Notes under the pieces: model-generated
The model's input: the letters and a program-made list of their open reading frames with translations, nothing else
Database searches by the model: none
What the model was told of the DNA's origin: nothing
DNA from: Pseudochrobactrum sp. sp1633
GTDB lineage: Bacteria > Pseudomonadota > Alphaproteobacteria > Rhizobiales > Rhizobiaceae
Length of the DNA stretch: 64,000 nucleotides
Assembly: GCF_030376605.1 (NCBI RefSeq)
Contig: NZ_JARRAE010000013.1
Location: forward strand, 30,409-94,408
Reading direction: 5' to 3'
Translations under genes and position numbers: made by a program
Shown: in pieces, positions 9,352-19,407 of the stretch
How positions within the stretch are numbered: the stretch's first letter is position 1
How the letters are laid out: each line of letters begins with the position of its first letter

Positions 9352-10374
9352 ATGGCATTGGGTGTGGTTCTCAATCTCGATGAGAAAAAAAATCAGCAGG
9401 CGTCCATTCAGAAGCTGGTTGATCTGACGAAAGCGGATATGGGACGTGTCAATGCGCTGATCCTGTCCAAGGCCGGTTCTGATGTTGAGATGATACCGGA
9501 AGTGGCCAATCATCTGATTTCATCCGGTGGGAAGCGTTTGCGTCCGATGATGACACTCGCTGCTGCAGCCATGTTCGGCTATGAGGGTGAAGGCCATGTG
9601 CAGCTCGCAACCAGTGTGGAGTTTATGCACACTGCCACTCTGCTGCATGATGATGTGGTGGATGAGAGCGACCTGCGCCGCGGTAAAAGCACTGCGCGGA
9701 TGATCTGGGGCAATCAGGCCAGCGTTCTGGTTGGTGACTACCTGCTCGGACAAGCCTTCAAAATGATGGTTGATGTCGGTTCGCTTGACGCGTTGGATGT
9801 GCTGGCAACTTCTGCCTCGGTGATCGCCGAGGGCGAAGTGATGCAGCTTGCCGCCGCAAAAAACATGGAAACCACGGAAGACGAATATCTGGCCGTGATC
9901 AAAGCCAAGACCGCAGCGCTGTTTTCTGCTGCTGCCGAAGTTGGCCCGATCATTGCCGATGCGCCGCGCGCGCATCGTCTTGCATTGCGCTCCTATGGCC
10001 TCAATCTCGGTCTTGCATTCCAGCTGATTGATGATGCGCTGGATTACGGTGGCTCCGCCGCAGACCTCGGCAAAAATGTAGGCGATGATTTCCGCGAAGG
10101 CAAAATCACTATGCCGCTGCTGCTGAGCTATCGCCGTGGTTCTGAGGAAGAGCGTGCTTTCTGGAAAGTTTCTATTGAGCAGGGCAAAAACGATGATGAG
10201 GCTTTGCAGAAAGCTATCGGCCTGATGACCAAGCATGGTTCGATTGCCGATACAGTGCAGCGCGCCCGTCATTTTGGTGAGATTGCGCGTGACGCATTGG
10301 CACCGCTGCCGCAGAGCCCGCAAAAAGATGCGCTGATTGATGTGATTGATTTCTGCATCAGCCGCGTAAACTGA
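9352..10374 (+). CDS. ispB: Polyprenyl diphosphate synthase (octaprenyl/decaprenyl type)
   Basis: Trans-isoprenyl diphosphate synthase that probably makes the ubiquinone side chain. First Asp-rich motif LLHDDVVDESDLRRGKST and second motif QLIDDALDYGG are intact, with SGGKRLRPMMTLAAAAMFG before them. Length 340 residues. The ATG at 9352 has GGAG only 2 bases upstream; the TTG at 9358 is 8 bases from the same GGAG and may be the true start. Product chain length cannot be read safely; rhizobial members usually make C50. A strong terminator follows. Confidence 0.92.
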   Translation: MALGVVLNLDEKKNQQASIQKLVDLTKADMGRVNALILSKAGSDVEMIPEVANHLISSGGKRLRPMMTLAAAAMFGYEGEGHVQLATSVEFMHTATLLHDDVVDESDLRRGKSTARMIWGNQASVLVGDYLLGQAFKMMVDVGSLDALDVLATSASVIAEGEVMQLAAAKNMETTEDEYLAVIKAKTAALFSAAAEVGPIIADAPRAHRLALRSYGLNLGLAFQLIDDALDYGGSAADLGKNVGDDFREGKITMPLLLSYRRGSEEERAFWKVSIEQGKNDDEALQKAIGLMTKHGSIADTVQRARHFGEIARDALAPLPQSPQKDALIDVIDFCISRVN

Positions 10375-10380
10375 TTATTG

Positions 10381-10416
10381 ACCACTACCGGAGCATGTTT
10401 CCGGTAGTGGTATTTT
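10381..10416 (+). terminator. Intrinsic terminator after polyprenyl synthase
   Basis: ACCACTACCGG and CCGGTAGTGGT form a perfect 11-bp stem with a 9-base loop, followed by ATTTT. Confidence 0.85.
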
Positions 10417-10550
10417 AAAAATACCCTCTTCTCCGGCCATATAAAAACCACGTCAGTGCGTTGAATTTAAACCACTGACACCGGATGTTGTGATTGTTTG
10501 GAATAAGCCGGAGATCGAGCCGGACATTAAGAATTCAAGGGGAAATGCCG

Positions 10551-12383
10551 ATGCGGCGGAATACAGTTAAAGCTCGTGCTCTGGTTCTCGCTTTGATGGC
10601 AGGGGTAGCCTTTACAGGCGGACTGTCAGGCATCGCCAATGCGCTGACGCCGGCAAAAGCACCGGCAGATGAGCCGGTCATTATTTCCCGTGCAGGCTCT
10701 TTCCCTGGCGCCTATCTGGCAGGCCGCATTGCCGAGATTGACAATAATCTTCCCGTGGCGATTGCTTATTACCGTCAGGCGCTGGTTTTTGATCCGTCCA
10801 ATCAGCCGATGAAGCGTGATCTGCTGCTCTCTTATCTGACAGATGGTCAGCTGGATGAGGCATTGCCATTTGCCCGCGTGCTGAAAAATGAACCGGAAGT
10901 CGAGCGTTTTTCCCGCGTTGTACTGGCGATAAAAGCGTTTAACGATAAGCATTACCGTACTGCCCGCACCAATCTGAAGCTCACGCAGCAGTCGGAAATG
11001 GATCGTTTGGCAACCGGCCTGATGAGCGCATGGACGTTCTATGGTGAAGGCCGCCCGAAAGATGCGCTGGCAGCCGTTGAGAAGCTCGACGGGCCTGTCT
11101 GGTACGACCTTTTCAAAACATATACTTCGGCAATGATTGCTGACAGTGCAGGACAGACCAAAGTCGCGGATAAGTTCTATGCGCAGGCTGTGGCCGATAA
11201 AGAAGGCGGCAGTGCTGCCCCTGATACCTATGAGCGCATCATTTACGCTTATGCTGATTTCAAACAGCGTCAGGGTGATAAAGATGGTGCGATCAAACTG
11301 GTAGAAGATGCCGAGCAAATTCTCAGCGGTCGTGTGATCCTGCGTGAAGTGCGCCAGAAGCTCGAAAACGGTGAGAAGCTTGATCCGCAGGTGCGCACTC
11401 CGCAGCAAGGCGCGGCAGAGGTGCTTTATTCTCTGGGAACGGCCATTAATCGTGGCGGTGCAGAGGCTTTTGCAACCATTTATCTGCAGATGTCCGGTGA
11501 GCTGCGAGAGGATAATGACGCAACATTGTTCCAGCTTGGCGATATTGCTGCGAAACTGCGTCAGCCTGAAAAGGCGATTAAGTATTATAGCCGTGTAGCC
11601 GCTAAATCGCCTTATAAGCGGGATGCGGAAATGCAGCTGTCGCTCAATCTCGCGGAAACCGGCAAGATTGATGACGCAATTGAGCATCTGAAAAACAACC
11701 TGCGCAGCAATGATAAGGATAACCGTTCTTATCTGGCCCTTGGCGGTGTTTATGCGCAGAAGGAAGACTGGGCAAACGCGGCAAAGACCTATGATCAGGC
11801 TGTCGCGGAGCTTAAATCACCGGTACGTCAGGACTGGCCTGTGTTTTATCAGCGCGGCATTGCCTATGAGCGTCTGAAGCAATGGGACAAGGCTGAGCCG
11901 AATTTCCGTCAGGCATTGGAGCTGTTTCCAAGCCAGCCGCAGGTGATGAACTATCTCGGCTATTCATGGGTCGATCGCGGTGAAAATCTGGAAGAAGCTT
12001 TGCAGATGATCCGCAAGGCTGTCGAGATGCGTCCGCAGGACGGTTATATTGTCGATTCCCTTGGCTGGGCTTATTACAAGCTGGGTCGCTATAATGAGGC
12101 GGTTGTGGAGCTTGAAAAAGCTGTCAAACTGCGGCCTGAAGACCCGACGATCAATGATCATCTGGGCGATGCTTATTGGCAGGCAGGGCGCGGGCTGGAG
12201 GCAACATTCCAGTGGAATCATGCTATTGCCGGTAAGCCGGAAGCGGCAGAGCTGGCCAAGATTGAGAAAAAGCTGAAAAACGGCCTGACACAGACAGCGG
12301 AAGCTGATGTGAAAGACACGGCTTCGGCAAAGCCTGAAATTGCACCGGATGTGAAGCCTGCTGATCCTGCTGCAAAGCCATAA
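10551..12383 (+). CDS. Exported TPR-repeat protein
   Basis: A 610-residue tetratricopeptide protein. I place the start at the ATG at 10551, 8 bases after AAGGGG; two upstream in-frame starts lack proper spacing. A signal peptide (MRRNTVKAR, then a hydrophobic run to SGIANA) predicts export. TPR units are spread through the protein, clearest near the end: YLALGGVYAQKEDWANAAKT, YYKLGRYNEAVVELEKAVK and DHLGDAYWQAGRGLEATFQW. The C-terminal 30 residues are rich in Ala, Pro, Lys and Asp. Conserved in Rhizobiales; likely a periplasmic scaffold in envelope assembly, but no partner can be read from the sequence. Confidence 0.88.
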   Translation: MRRNTVKARALVLALMAGVAFTGGLSGIANALTPAKAPADEPVIISRAGSFPGAYLAGRIAEIDNNLPVAIAYYRQALVFDPSNQPMKRDLLLSYLTDGQLDEALPFARVLKNEPEVERFSRVVLAIKAFNDKHYRTARTNLKLTQQSEMDRLATGLMSAWTFYGEGRPKDALAAVEKLDGPVWYDLFKTYTSAMIADSAGQTKVADKFYAQAVADKEGGSAAPDTYERIIYAYADFKQRQGDKDGAIKLVEDAEQILSGRVILREVRQKLENGEKLDPQVRTPQQGAAEVLYSLGTAINRGGAEAFATIYLQMSGELREDNDATLFQLGDIAAKLRQPEKAIKYYSRVAAKSPYKRDAEMQLSLNLAETGKIDDAIEHLKNNLRSNDKDNRSYLALGGVYAQKEDWANAAKTYDQAVAELKSPVRQDWPVFYQRGIAYERLKQWDKAEPNFRQALELFPSQPQVMNYLGYSWVDRGENLEEALQMIRKAVEMRPQDGYIVDSLGWAYYKLGRYNEAVVELEKAVKLRPEDPTINDHLGDAYWQAGRGLEATFQWNHAIAGKPEAAELAKIEKKLKNGLTQTAEADVKDTASAKPEIAPDVKPADPAAKP

Positions 12384-12524
12384 TACCTTGCTATCCGGCT
12401 TTAAGTCTTGACCGCTTAGCGCGGAATAATTAGGACAAACTATCTGTTTTTCGGCGGAGCTGAGCTGTTATGGCTCAGCTTTCACCGTTTTCACCACGCA
12501 TGCTTTGCAAGAAGAACAGTTTTT

Positions 12525-13538
12525 ATGACTGATCTCGCCAAGAATGCTCTAATGAGGCCTTCCGTGACCAGCACATTGCCTGAACACCTGCATCCGACCC
12601 GCTCTTTTCAGGGCTTTATCATGGCGCTCCAGCATTACTGGGCGCAGCATGGCTGCACAATTTTGCAGCCTTACGATATGGAAGTCGGGGCGGGTACGTT
12701 GCATCCGTCTACCACTTTGCGCGCTCTGGGGCCAAAGCCGTGGAATGTTGCCTATGTGCAGCCGTCGCGCCGCCCGAAAGACGGCCGCTATGGTGAAAAC
12801 CCGAACCGTATGCAGCATTATTACCAGTATCAGGTTTTGCTGAAGCCAAGCCCGCCGAACCTGCAGGAGCTGTATCTCGGCTCGCTGAAAGCCATCGGCA
12901 TTGATACAGAGCTGCATGATATCCGCTTTGTTGAGGATGACTGGGAAAACCCGACCACCGGCTCTTGGGGGCTGGGTTGGGAGTGCTGGTGCGATGGTAT
13001 GGAAATCTCGCAGTTCACTTATTTCCAGCAGGTTTGCGGTATCGAATGTTCTCCGGTCGCCGGTGAGCTGACCTATGGTCTTGAGCGCCTCGCTATGTAT
13101 GTGCAGGGCGTGGACAATGTTTATGACCTGAATTTCAATGGTCTGGAAGGTGAGGATAAGGTCACTTACGGTGACGTGTTCCTCCAGACCGAGCAGGAAT
13201 ATTCGCGCTACAATTTCGAAATCGCCAATACCGATATGCTGCACCAGCATTTCATTGATGCGGAAGCGGAATGTAAGGCTGTGTTGGCTGCGGGTGCGCC
13301 ACAAGAGGCGACGAGTGCCGGAGGCACGACAGGGAAGCTACATAAATGTGTTTTCCCTGCTTACGATCAAGCGATCAAAGCCTCGCATATTTTCAATCTG
13401 ATGGATGCCCGTGGCGTTATCTCGGTAACCGAGCGCCAGAGCTATATCCTGCGTGTGCGCAATCTTGCGCGCCAGTGCGGTGAAGCTTTCCTTCAGACCG
13501 ATGCCGGTGGCGTCAACTACAAGAACGAGACACGCTGA
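12525..13538 (+). CDS. glyQ: Glycyl-tRNA synthetase alpha subunit
   Basis: Catalytic subunit of the alpha2-beta2 glycyl-tRNA synthetase. Class II motifs are seen in [33 protein letters not shown] and the conserved [20 protein letters not shown]. It has 337 residues, longer than the usual 300 or so; the first 25 residues before HPTRSF are extra, so an internal start cannot be excluded although no better ATG is near. A short insert (about residues 262-275, rich in Gly, Thr and Ala) lies before [11 protein letters not shown]. Its stop overlaps the glyS start (TGATG). Confidence 0.95.
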   Translation: MTDLAKNALMRPSVTSTLPEHLHPTRSFQGFIMALQHYWAQHGCTILQPYDMEVGAGTLHPSTTLRALGPKPWNVAYVQPSRRPKDGRYGENPNRMQHYYQYQVLLKPSPPNLQELYLGSLKAIGIDTELHDIRFVEDDWENPTTGSWGLGWECWCDGMEISQFTYFQQVCGIECSPVAGELTYGLERLAMYVQGVDNVYDLNFNGLEGEDKVTYGDVFLQTEQEYSRYNFEIANTDMLHQHFIDAEAECKAVLAAGAPQEATSAGGTTGKLHKCVFPAYDQAIKASHIFNLMDARGVISVTERQSYILRVRNLARQCGEAFLQTDAGGVNYKNETR

Positions 13539-15709
13539 TGCCTGATTTACTGTTAGAATTGTTCTCTGAAGAGATTCCAGCCCGCATGCAGCGTAAAGCT
13601 GCCGGTGATTTGAAGAAAATGATCACTGATGGTCTGGTTGAAGCCGGTCTGATCTATGAGGCGGCAACGCCTTACTGGACACCGCGTCGTCTCACGCTGG
13701 ATATTCGTGGTCTGACTGTGCGTTCAAAAGACGTGCATGAAGATATCAAAGGTCCGTCCGTTTCTGCGCCTGAGGCCGCAATTCAGGGTTTCTTGCGTAA
13801 AGCTGGCTTGAGCGATATTGCGCAGGCGCATGTGCATTCCGACCCGAAAAAGGGCGATTTCTACGTCGCGCATATCACCAAATCTGGCCGCGCTGCTGAA
13901 GAGATCATCGCGGAACTGGTGCCGAATGTGGTGCAGAATTTTCCGTGGCCGAAATCCATGCGCTGGGGCAAAGCTTCGGCACAATCGGGTGCGATGCGCT
14001 GGGTACGCCCGCTGCAGTCGATTATTTGCCTGTTTGGTCCTGAAACCGAAGAAACCGTTGTGGTGGATTTTGAAGTCGGCGGCGTACGCTCCGGCAACAC
14101 CACGCACGGTCACCGTTTCATGAGCGACGGTAAAGCGATCACCGTGCGCCGCTTTGACGACTATGTTGAGAAGCTGGAAAAAGCGCATGTGGTGCTCGAT
14201 GCTGAGCGCCGCAAGGAAATCATTCTCACCGATGCCCGCAATCTGGCATTTGCCTCCGGTCTGGAGCTGGTCGAAGACGAAGGCCTGCTGGAAGAAGTGT
14301 CCGGTCTGGTTGAGTGGCCGGTGGTGCTGATGGGCGAGTTTGAGGAAGAGTTCCTCTCCATTCCGCCGGAAGTTATCCGCCTGACCATCCGCGCAAATCA
14401 GAAATGCTTTGTCACCCGCAATCAGGGTGAGACAGAAGCGCTGTCGAACAAATTCATTCTGATCTCCAATATTGCTGCCCGTGACGGCGGCAAGGAAATC
14501 GCTTTCGGTAACGGCAAGGTTGTCCGTGCACGTCTGTCCGATGCCTTGTATTTCTGGCACACCGATCAGGCAGATATGCCGGATATGGATAAGCTGAAAG
14601 CGTCTGCTGCTAAATTCGCGCTTGATCTGGCTAAACCGCTTGATCAGCGCATGGCACGCCTGGATGCGCTCAATGTGACCTTCCATGCCAAGCTCGGCAC
14701 GCAGGGTGCACGCGTGGCACGCATCAAAGCTTTGGCTGAGGCAATTGCACCGCTGGTTGGTGCGGATGTTACACTGACTGCCCGTGCAGCTGTGCTGGCT
14801 AAAGCTGATCTGCAGACAGAAGTTGTTGGTGAGTTCCCTGAATTGCAGGGCGCGATGGGGCATAAATATGCGCTGTTGCAGGGTGAAGATGCGAGTGTCG
14901 CAATAGCACTTGAAGATCATTACAAGCCTCAGGGCCCGTCTGATCGCGTACCGCGTGAGCCGGTATCGGTTGCCGTTGCACTGGCTGACAAGATCGACAC
15001 GCTCACAGGTTTCTGGGCGATTGATGAAAAGCCGACAGGTTCGAAAGACCCTTATGCGCTGCGCCGTGCAGCCCTTGGTGTGATCCGCCTGATCCTCGAA
15101 AATGATATCCGCGCAGAATTGAAAGCTTTGATTGCGCAGGCTGAAAAGCCATTGGCGTCAATCGAAGGTCTGGCATCGAAAGACGTTGGCGCTGATCTGC
15201 TGTCCTTCTTCCATGACCGTTTCAAGGTCTATCTGAAGGATGAAGGTGCACGTCACGATGCGATTGATGCCGTTCTGTCAGCCGATGCAGATAATCTGCT
15301 GCTGGTTGCCCGTCGCCTCGAAGCTCTGATCGTTTTCATCAATGAAGAAGACGGCAAGAACTTGCTGGCAGGCACCAAACGTGCAGCCAATATTCTCGGT
15401 GCTGAAGAGAAAAAGGGCACTGTCATTGCTGCAAATGTTGATGCGGCACTCTTCAACAATGAAGAGGAAAAGGCGCTGTTTGCTGCCGTGCAGTCGGCAG
15501 AAACCAAGGCCGCCGAGGCAATTGCCAGGGAAGATTTCTCTGCGGCAATGTCGGCAATGGCCGAGCTGCGTGCGCCGGTTGATGCCTTCTTCGACAAGGT
15601 GATGGTCAATGATGAGGATGAAGCTATCCGCGCCAATCGCTTGGCACTGCTGGCGAAAATCCGCTCGGTAACCGGTCAGGTTGCTGACTTCTCAAAGATC
15701 AGCGGCTAA
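13538..15709 (+). CDS. glyS: Glycyl-tRNA synthetase beta subunit
   Basis: tRNA-binding and editing-like partner of GlyQ, 723 residues. The start [18 protein letters not shown], the central [21 protein letters not shown], the HD-like region and the [19 protein letters not shown] motif are characteristic. The C-terminal third is the anticodon-binding helical domain. Translation is coupled to glyQ by a one-base overlap. The gene pair ends in a strong terminator. Confidence 0.96.
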   Translation: MPDLLLELFSEEIPARMQRKAAGDLKKMITDGLVEAGLIYEAATPYWTPRRLTLDIRGLTVRSKDVHEDIKGPSVSAPEAAIQGFLRKAGLSDIAQAHVHSDPKKGDFYVAHITKSGRAAEEIIAELVPNVVQNFPWPKSMRWGKASAQSGAMRWVRPLQSIICLFGPETEETVVVDFEVGGVRSGNTTHGHRFMSDGKAITVRRFDDYVEKLEKAHVVLDAERRKEIILTDARNLAFASGLELVEDEGLLEEVSGLVEWPVVLMGEFEEEFLSIPPEVIRLTIRANQKCFVTRNQGETEALSNKFILISNIAARDGGKEIAFGNGKVVRARLSDALYFWHTDQADMPDMDKLKASAAKFALDLAKPLDQRMARLDALNVTFHAKLGTQGARVARIKALAEAIAPLVGADVTLTARAAVLAKADLQTEVVGEFPELQGAMGHKYALLQGEDASVAIALEDHYKPQGPSDRVPREPVSVAVALADKIDTLTGFWAIDEKPTGSKDPYALRRAALGVIRLILENDIRAELKALIAQAEKPLASIEGLASKDVGADLLSFFHDRFKVYLKDEGARHDAIDAVLSADADNLLLVARRLEALIVFINEEDGKNLLAGTKRAANILGAEEKKGTVIAANVDAALFNNEEEKALFAAVQSAETKAAEAIAREDFSAAMSAMAELRAPVDAFFDKVMVNDEDEAIRANRLALLAKIRSVTGQVADFSKISG

Positions 15710-15725
15710 TTAAATAAATAATAAG

Positions 15726-15762
15726 AAAAAGCCGGAGTGGTGAGAACCGCTCCGGCTTTTTT
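15726..15762. terminator. Bidirectional terminator between glyS and pyrD
   Basis: AAAAAGCCGGAG pairs with CTCCGGCTTTTT across a 12-base centre that can extend the stem with one mismatch. A and T tracts on both sides let it serve the convergent genes glyS and pyrD. Confidence 0.9.
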
Positions 15763-15782
15763 GTATTCAGTTTTTTAAAAAA

Positions 15783-16883
15783 TCAGGCCGGAATGTCTTT
15801 GGCCGCCCACTGAGCTGTTTCCAAATCGCGCAGCTCGGAAATATTGGCGACACCTGCCTGTTTCACCAATGCGGAGAGTTCTTTGACGATCTCTTTCGGC
15901 ACGGTCGGGCCGCGATAGATCATACCGGTATAAAGCTGTACCAGATCGGCACCGGCTTTAATTTTGGTAAGCGCGGTTGCACCGCTGTCCACACCGCCAA
16001 CACCGATGATCGGCATGGCTTTACCGATGCGCTGGCGCATTTTAGCAAGTACAATGGTCGATCGTTCAAAAATCGGTGCGCCGGAAAGTCCGCCTGTCTC
16101 CTTCGCTTCAACCTGATTGACCAGATTGGTGCGTGACAAAGTGGTGTTGGCAATAATCAGACCGTCGAGAGGATGAGCCAGTGCCACTTCGGCAATATCA
16201 TCCAAGCCTTCTTCTGTCAGGTCAGGGGCAATTTTCAGAAAAACAGGACGTTTCAGGGTGCATTTTTCTGCTTCCTGATCGCGTGCTTCCAGCACTTTTT
16301 CAAGCAGAATATGCAGGCTGTCTTTGGCTTGCAGATCGCGCAGACCCGGTGTGTTCGGCGAAGAAATATTCGCGGTGAAATATTTGGCCACGCTGTAGAA
16401 GCGGTGAATACCGGCCACATAATCGGCCACGCGATCTTCACTATCTTTATTGGTGCCGATATTCACGCCGACAATACCGCAACTGCTGCAGCTGTTACGC
16501 TGGCTCAGGCGCTTATAAGCAGCTTCATGGCCTTCATTGTTGAAGCCGAGACGATTGATCACTGCACGATCTTCGACAAGGCGGAAGATGCGCGGTTTAG
16601 GATTGCCAGCCTGCGCGCGCGGCGTAATGGTGCCGACTTCTGCAAAACCAAAGCCGAGTTTCAGCAGCGCATCCGGTACTTCTGCATTCTTGTCAAAGCC
16701 AGCGGCCATGCCCAGCGGATTGGTAAATTTAAGACCGGCAACTGTTTGCTGCAAAGCAGGGTCAAGCGGGGCAGGGCTGGAGAGTACACCGGTTTTCAGT
16801 GCTGCAATGGAAAGGCCATGCGCCTGCTCACCATCCATCGCAAACAGTGCGCGACGGGCAATATTCTCAAAAAAACCGCTCAT
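15783..16883 (-). CDS. pyrD: Dihydroorotate dehydrogenase (quinone), class 2
   Basis: Membrane-bound flavoenzyme that oxidises dihydroorotate to orotate in pyrimidine synthesis, passing electrons to quinone. Length 366 residues. The N-terminal helix (MSGFFENIARRALFAMDGEQ) fits the membrane-associating region of class 2. GMAAGFDKNAEVPDALLKLG and NISSPNTPGLRDLQ hold the FMN and substrate site, the serine in the latter being the catalytic base of class 2 enzymes. GGAG lies 8 bases before the ATG. It overlaps the upstream DUF952 gene by 4 bases (ATGA). Confidence 0.95.
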   Translation of the reverse strand: MSGFFENIARRALFAMDGEQAHGLSIAALKTGVLSSPAPLDPALQQTVAGLKFTNPLGMAAGFDKNAEVPDALLKLGFGFAEVGTITPRAQAGNPKPRIFRLVEDRAVINRLGFNNEGHEAAYKRLSQRNSCSSCGIVGVNIGTNKDSEDRVADYVAGIHRFYSVAKYFTANISSPNTPGLRDLQAKDSLHILLEKVLEARDQEAEKCTLKRPVFLKIAPDLTEEGLDDIAEVALAHPLDGLIIANTTLSRTNLVNQVEAKETGGLSGAPIFERSTIVLAKMRQRIGKAMPIIGVGGVDSGATALTKIKAGADLVQLYTGMIYRGPTVPKEIVKELSALVKQAGVANISELRDLETAQWAAKDIPA

Positions 16884-17245
16884 TGTTCAAGCTCCGGAAA
16901 CTGATGCTTGCCGTCGCTGTCGAGCGGCAGGTCTTTCACCCAGCGCACCGCAGTGAGCTGAAGATTGGCGTAAAGATGCGGAAAGGCTTTGCCGCCGCGG
17001 GAAATTTCATAGCGAAGTTCATCGCCCAGCTGGTTTGCATCAACAGCCACCAGCAGCAGATCATGCTGCCTTGCAAAGTGCTTGGCAGCGGTTTCTGCAA
17101 CCGTATCATCGGTGGAAAAGTGGATATAACCATCCTGAAGATCAACAGGCGCACCGGAAAAATGCCCTGCCTTTTCCGCGTCTGCCCATTGGGCGCGCGT
17201 GGCAATCTTGTAGATGGTATGATGTGACGGATCACTGTTTGACAT
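16880..17245 (-). CDS. DUF952 domain protein
   Basis: A 121-residue protein of the DUF952 family. It begins near IYKIATRAQWADAEKAGHF and contains DGYIHFSTDDTVAETAAKHF and LLLVAVDANQLGDELRYE, the conserved core of the family, whose fold resembles ADP-ribose-handling domains but whose function is unknown. The overlap with pyrD (ATGA) shows translational coupling, an arrangement common in this order. Confidence 0.85.
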   Translation of the reverse strand: MSNSDPSHHTIYKIATRAQWADAEKAGHFSGAPVDLQDGYIHFSTDDTVAETAAKHFARQHDLLLVAVDANQLGDELRYEISRGGKAFPHLYANLQLTAVRWVKDLPLDSDGKHQFPELEQ

Positions 17246-17360
17246 GAAAAACGCTATTGTTGTGAACGGTAAAATTGTTCAGACATCGTTATATATGTGG
17301 CCGGTTTGGCGCATCCGGCAGCTTTTAAGACAAAATTAAGTCACAAGCCACCTCTAAATT

Positions 17361-17376
17361 TTAATAAAGGGTTAAC
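17361..17376. promoter_or_regulatory. Candidate CtrA box
   Basis: TTAATAAAGGGTTAAC fits the full CtrA consensus TTAA-N7-TTAAC. It lies 119 bases before the secreted coiled-coil gene at 17495. Confidence 0.65.
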
Positions 17377-17494
17377 ATCACTTTTGCAAATGAGCAAAAT
17401 GGAGTTCTGACAAGTTTGTGTTTTTGACAGGAAGCACTGGAAAGTGTCTGGATAAAACCCATATACCTAGCAGACAGATTAAAGGAGTGGGCAG

Positions 17495-17971
17495 ATGAGG
17501 AACCGGTCCGCTATTGCGGTTGCTGTAGCAAAAGAAAACAAATTCAAGCTCATTATACGCAGTGCTGTTCTTTCGGCTTTAACAGGGTTGGCTTTGGTCT
17601 GGGGTATGAGTCCTTCTCCTGCACAAGATATGCAGCGCTACTCTATGGAAAAAACCGAAGCCGGTATTATCCGCCTTGATCGCCAGACCGGTGAATTTTC
17701 CCTGTGCAAAGAGCAGGCCGGTAAGGTTGAATGTGCTGAAACCAAACCTGCACAACTGAGCAATGATGAACGCGTTATTCTGCTGGAAAAGCAGGTTGCT
17801 GATCTGACTGCACGCATTGCCAAGCTTGAAAAAAGCGGCGTTGCAAACGGCACGCTTCCAAGTGAAGAAGAATTTGAAAAGGGTTTAAGCTATATGGAAC
17901 GCTTCATGCGCTCCTTCATGGGCGTAGCCAAGAGCCTTGATGAACCGGCACCGGTGCCGAACCGCACATAA
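17495..17971 (+). CDS. Exported coiled-coil protein, unknown
   Basis: A 158-residue protein that I do not recognise. After a basic N terminus there is a hydrophobic segment (about residues 27-42) ending in SPSPAQ, read as a signal peptide or anchor. A compact part with two cysteines follows (FSLCKEQAGKVECAETK), then a heptad-rich coiled coil (VILLEKQVADLTARIAKLEK) and an acidic stretch. AAAGGAG precedes the ATG. The two cysteines could form a periplasmic disulfide. A perfect CtrA box upstream suggests cell-cycle control. Confidence 0.78.
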   Translation: MRNRSAIAVAVAKENKFKLIIRSAVLSALTGLALVWGMSPSPAQDMQRYSMEKTEAGIIRLDRQTGEFSLCKEQAGKVECAETKPAQLSNDERVILLEKQVADLTARIAKLEKSGVANGTLPSEEEFEKGLSYMERFMRSFMGVAKSLDEPAPVPNRT

Positions 17972-17982
17972 TTCCTCCTAAG

Positions 17983-18011
17983 AAAAAAAGCGCCGTTTCC
18001 GGCGCTTTTTT
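17983..18011. terminator. Bidirectional terminator
   Basis: AAAAAGCGCCG and CGGCGCTTTTT form a perfect 11-bp stem with a TTTC loop between the convergent coiled-coil gene and the iminopeptidase gene. Confidence 0.9.
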
Positions 18012-18028
18012 ATTCTCTTCAATTTGCT

Positions 18029-18985
18029 TTAGCCGATATTGGCAAAGCGGCGTGTCGCCTCGATCAGCTCGTGGGTAATGCCCGGCTCGGTCACTGCATG
18101 ACCACCATTCTCGACAATCCGCAGATCGGCTTCCGGCCAGACTTTCTTCAGATGCCATGCATTGATGAACGGCGTGCACATATCGTAGCGACCGTGAATG
18201 ATAACACCCGGAATATGACGGATACGATCGGCCAGACGCAGCAGCTGATCATCCGTGTCAAAGAAGGCGCGGTTCTGGAAATAGTGACATTCGATGCGCG
18301 CGAAAGCGATGGCGAAATGATCCTGCGCAAAAGCGTTTTCACGTTCCGGATCTGGCAACAGAGAAATCGCTGAGCCTTCCCAGCGTGACCAGCGTCGTGC
18401 TGCTTCAATCTGTATTTGCGGGTTCGGATCGGTCAGGCGGCGGTAATAGGCGGCCACCATATCGCCGCGCTCGGCTTCAGGAATATGCAGCTGATAGGCT
18501 TCAAAGCGATCCGGATAGATGATGCTGGCACCATTGCTGTAGAGCCAGTCCACTTCAAAGCGACGTGCCAGAAAGATACCACGCAGCACCAGTTCGCTGA
18601 CACGCTCCGGATGGGTCTGTGCATAAGCGAGCCCGAGTGTGGAGCCCCAAGAGCCACCGAATACCTGCCATTTTTCAACGCCGAGATGGGTGCGCAGACG
18701 TTCCATATCAGCAACCAGATCCCATGTTGTGTTTTCACGCAGCTCTGCATGAGGCGTGGAACGGCCGCAACCGCGCTGGTCAAACAGAATAATGCGGTAG
18801 GCTGACGGGTCATGCAGACGACGCATGGTCGGCGAAATGCCGCCGCCCGGTCCGCCGTGAATCATGATGACCGGCTTGCCGTTCGGATTTCCGCATTCCT
18901 CAAAGTAAATCCGGTGCAGTGATGAGACCTGCAGCATCTCTTCCCGATAGGGATTAATGTCCGGATAGAGGCTGTGGCGTGTCAT
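18029..18985 (-). CDS. pip: Proline iminopeptidase
   Basis: Alpha/beta-hydrolase peptidase (family S33) that removes N-terminal proline from peptides. The oxyanion loop IMIHGGPGGG, nucleophile elbow GGSWGSTLGLAYA, acid in IHGRYDMCTP and histidine in VENGGHAVTEPG form the complete machinery. Length 318 residues is standard. AAGGAC lies 7 bases before the ATG. No signal peptide; expected in the cytoplasm. It stands alone between two non-coding gaps. Confidence 0.94.
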   Translation of the reverse strand: MTRHSLYPDINPYREEMLQVSSLHRIYFEECGNPNGKPVIMIHGGPGGGISPTMRRLHDPSAYRIILFDQRGCGRSTPHAELRENTTWDLVADMERLRTHLGVEKWQVFGGSWGSTLGLAYAQTHPERVSELVLRGIFLARRFEVDWLYSNGASIIYPDRFEAYQLHIPEAERGDMVAAYYRRLTDPNPQIQIEAARRWSRWEGSAISLLPDPERENAFAQDHFAIAFARIECHYFQNRAFFDTDDQLLRLADRIRHIPGVIIHGRYDMCTPFINAWHLKKVWPEADLRIVENGGHAVTEPGITHELIEATRRFANIG

Positions 18986-19407
18986 GGATCGTCCTTTTTG
19001 GTTATTATTCCCGCAAAGCGGTAAGATTTTTCTCTTGCATATAGAGCAGGCATCACCCTAACTGACAATACGGCACCATCGCGGCAAAAGCAGAAAACAA
19101 ACTGCATATTGTTCACTATGCCGGTAATATTGCATAATGAAGATAACCGCGCCCGTCACAGACGGTTTTTGTTGCGCGCTTGGTATAGCATTCAACAGTT
19201 TTATCAGACCTGCATGCCTCATTGAAACAAAAAATGCGGCTGCACAGACTTGGGGCATCTGAGGCAGAGCGGGAGCTGTCCGGCGGTAAGCTGTGATGAA
19301 TACATGCGATTTCGATCTTTATCTTTAGTCACACAAAAGGATAAGGTGTCTTTGGGAGACTGTTCGCGGGAACTCGGTTGAGGGAACAGATAAGGGGTAG
19401 GAAATTT
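18986..19407. other. Non-coding gap between divergent pip and the response regulator
   Basis: About 420 bases with no supported gene. It should hold the promoters of both flanking divergent genes. Short open frames on the minus strand here lack ribosome sites and coding character. No terminator-like hairpin or strong palindrome is seen. Confidence 0.5.

Noticed and set aside
13724..14920. Long minus-strand open frame of 398 residues
   Set aside because: Antisense to glyS; rich in Cys, His and Phe as expected for a shadow frame.
19058..19258. Minus-strand frame of 66 residues in the pip/regulator gap
   Set aside because: No ribosome site and no coding character.
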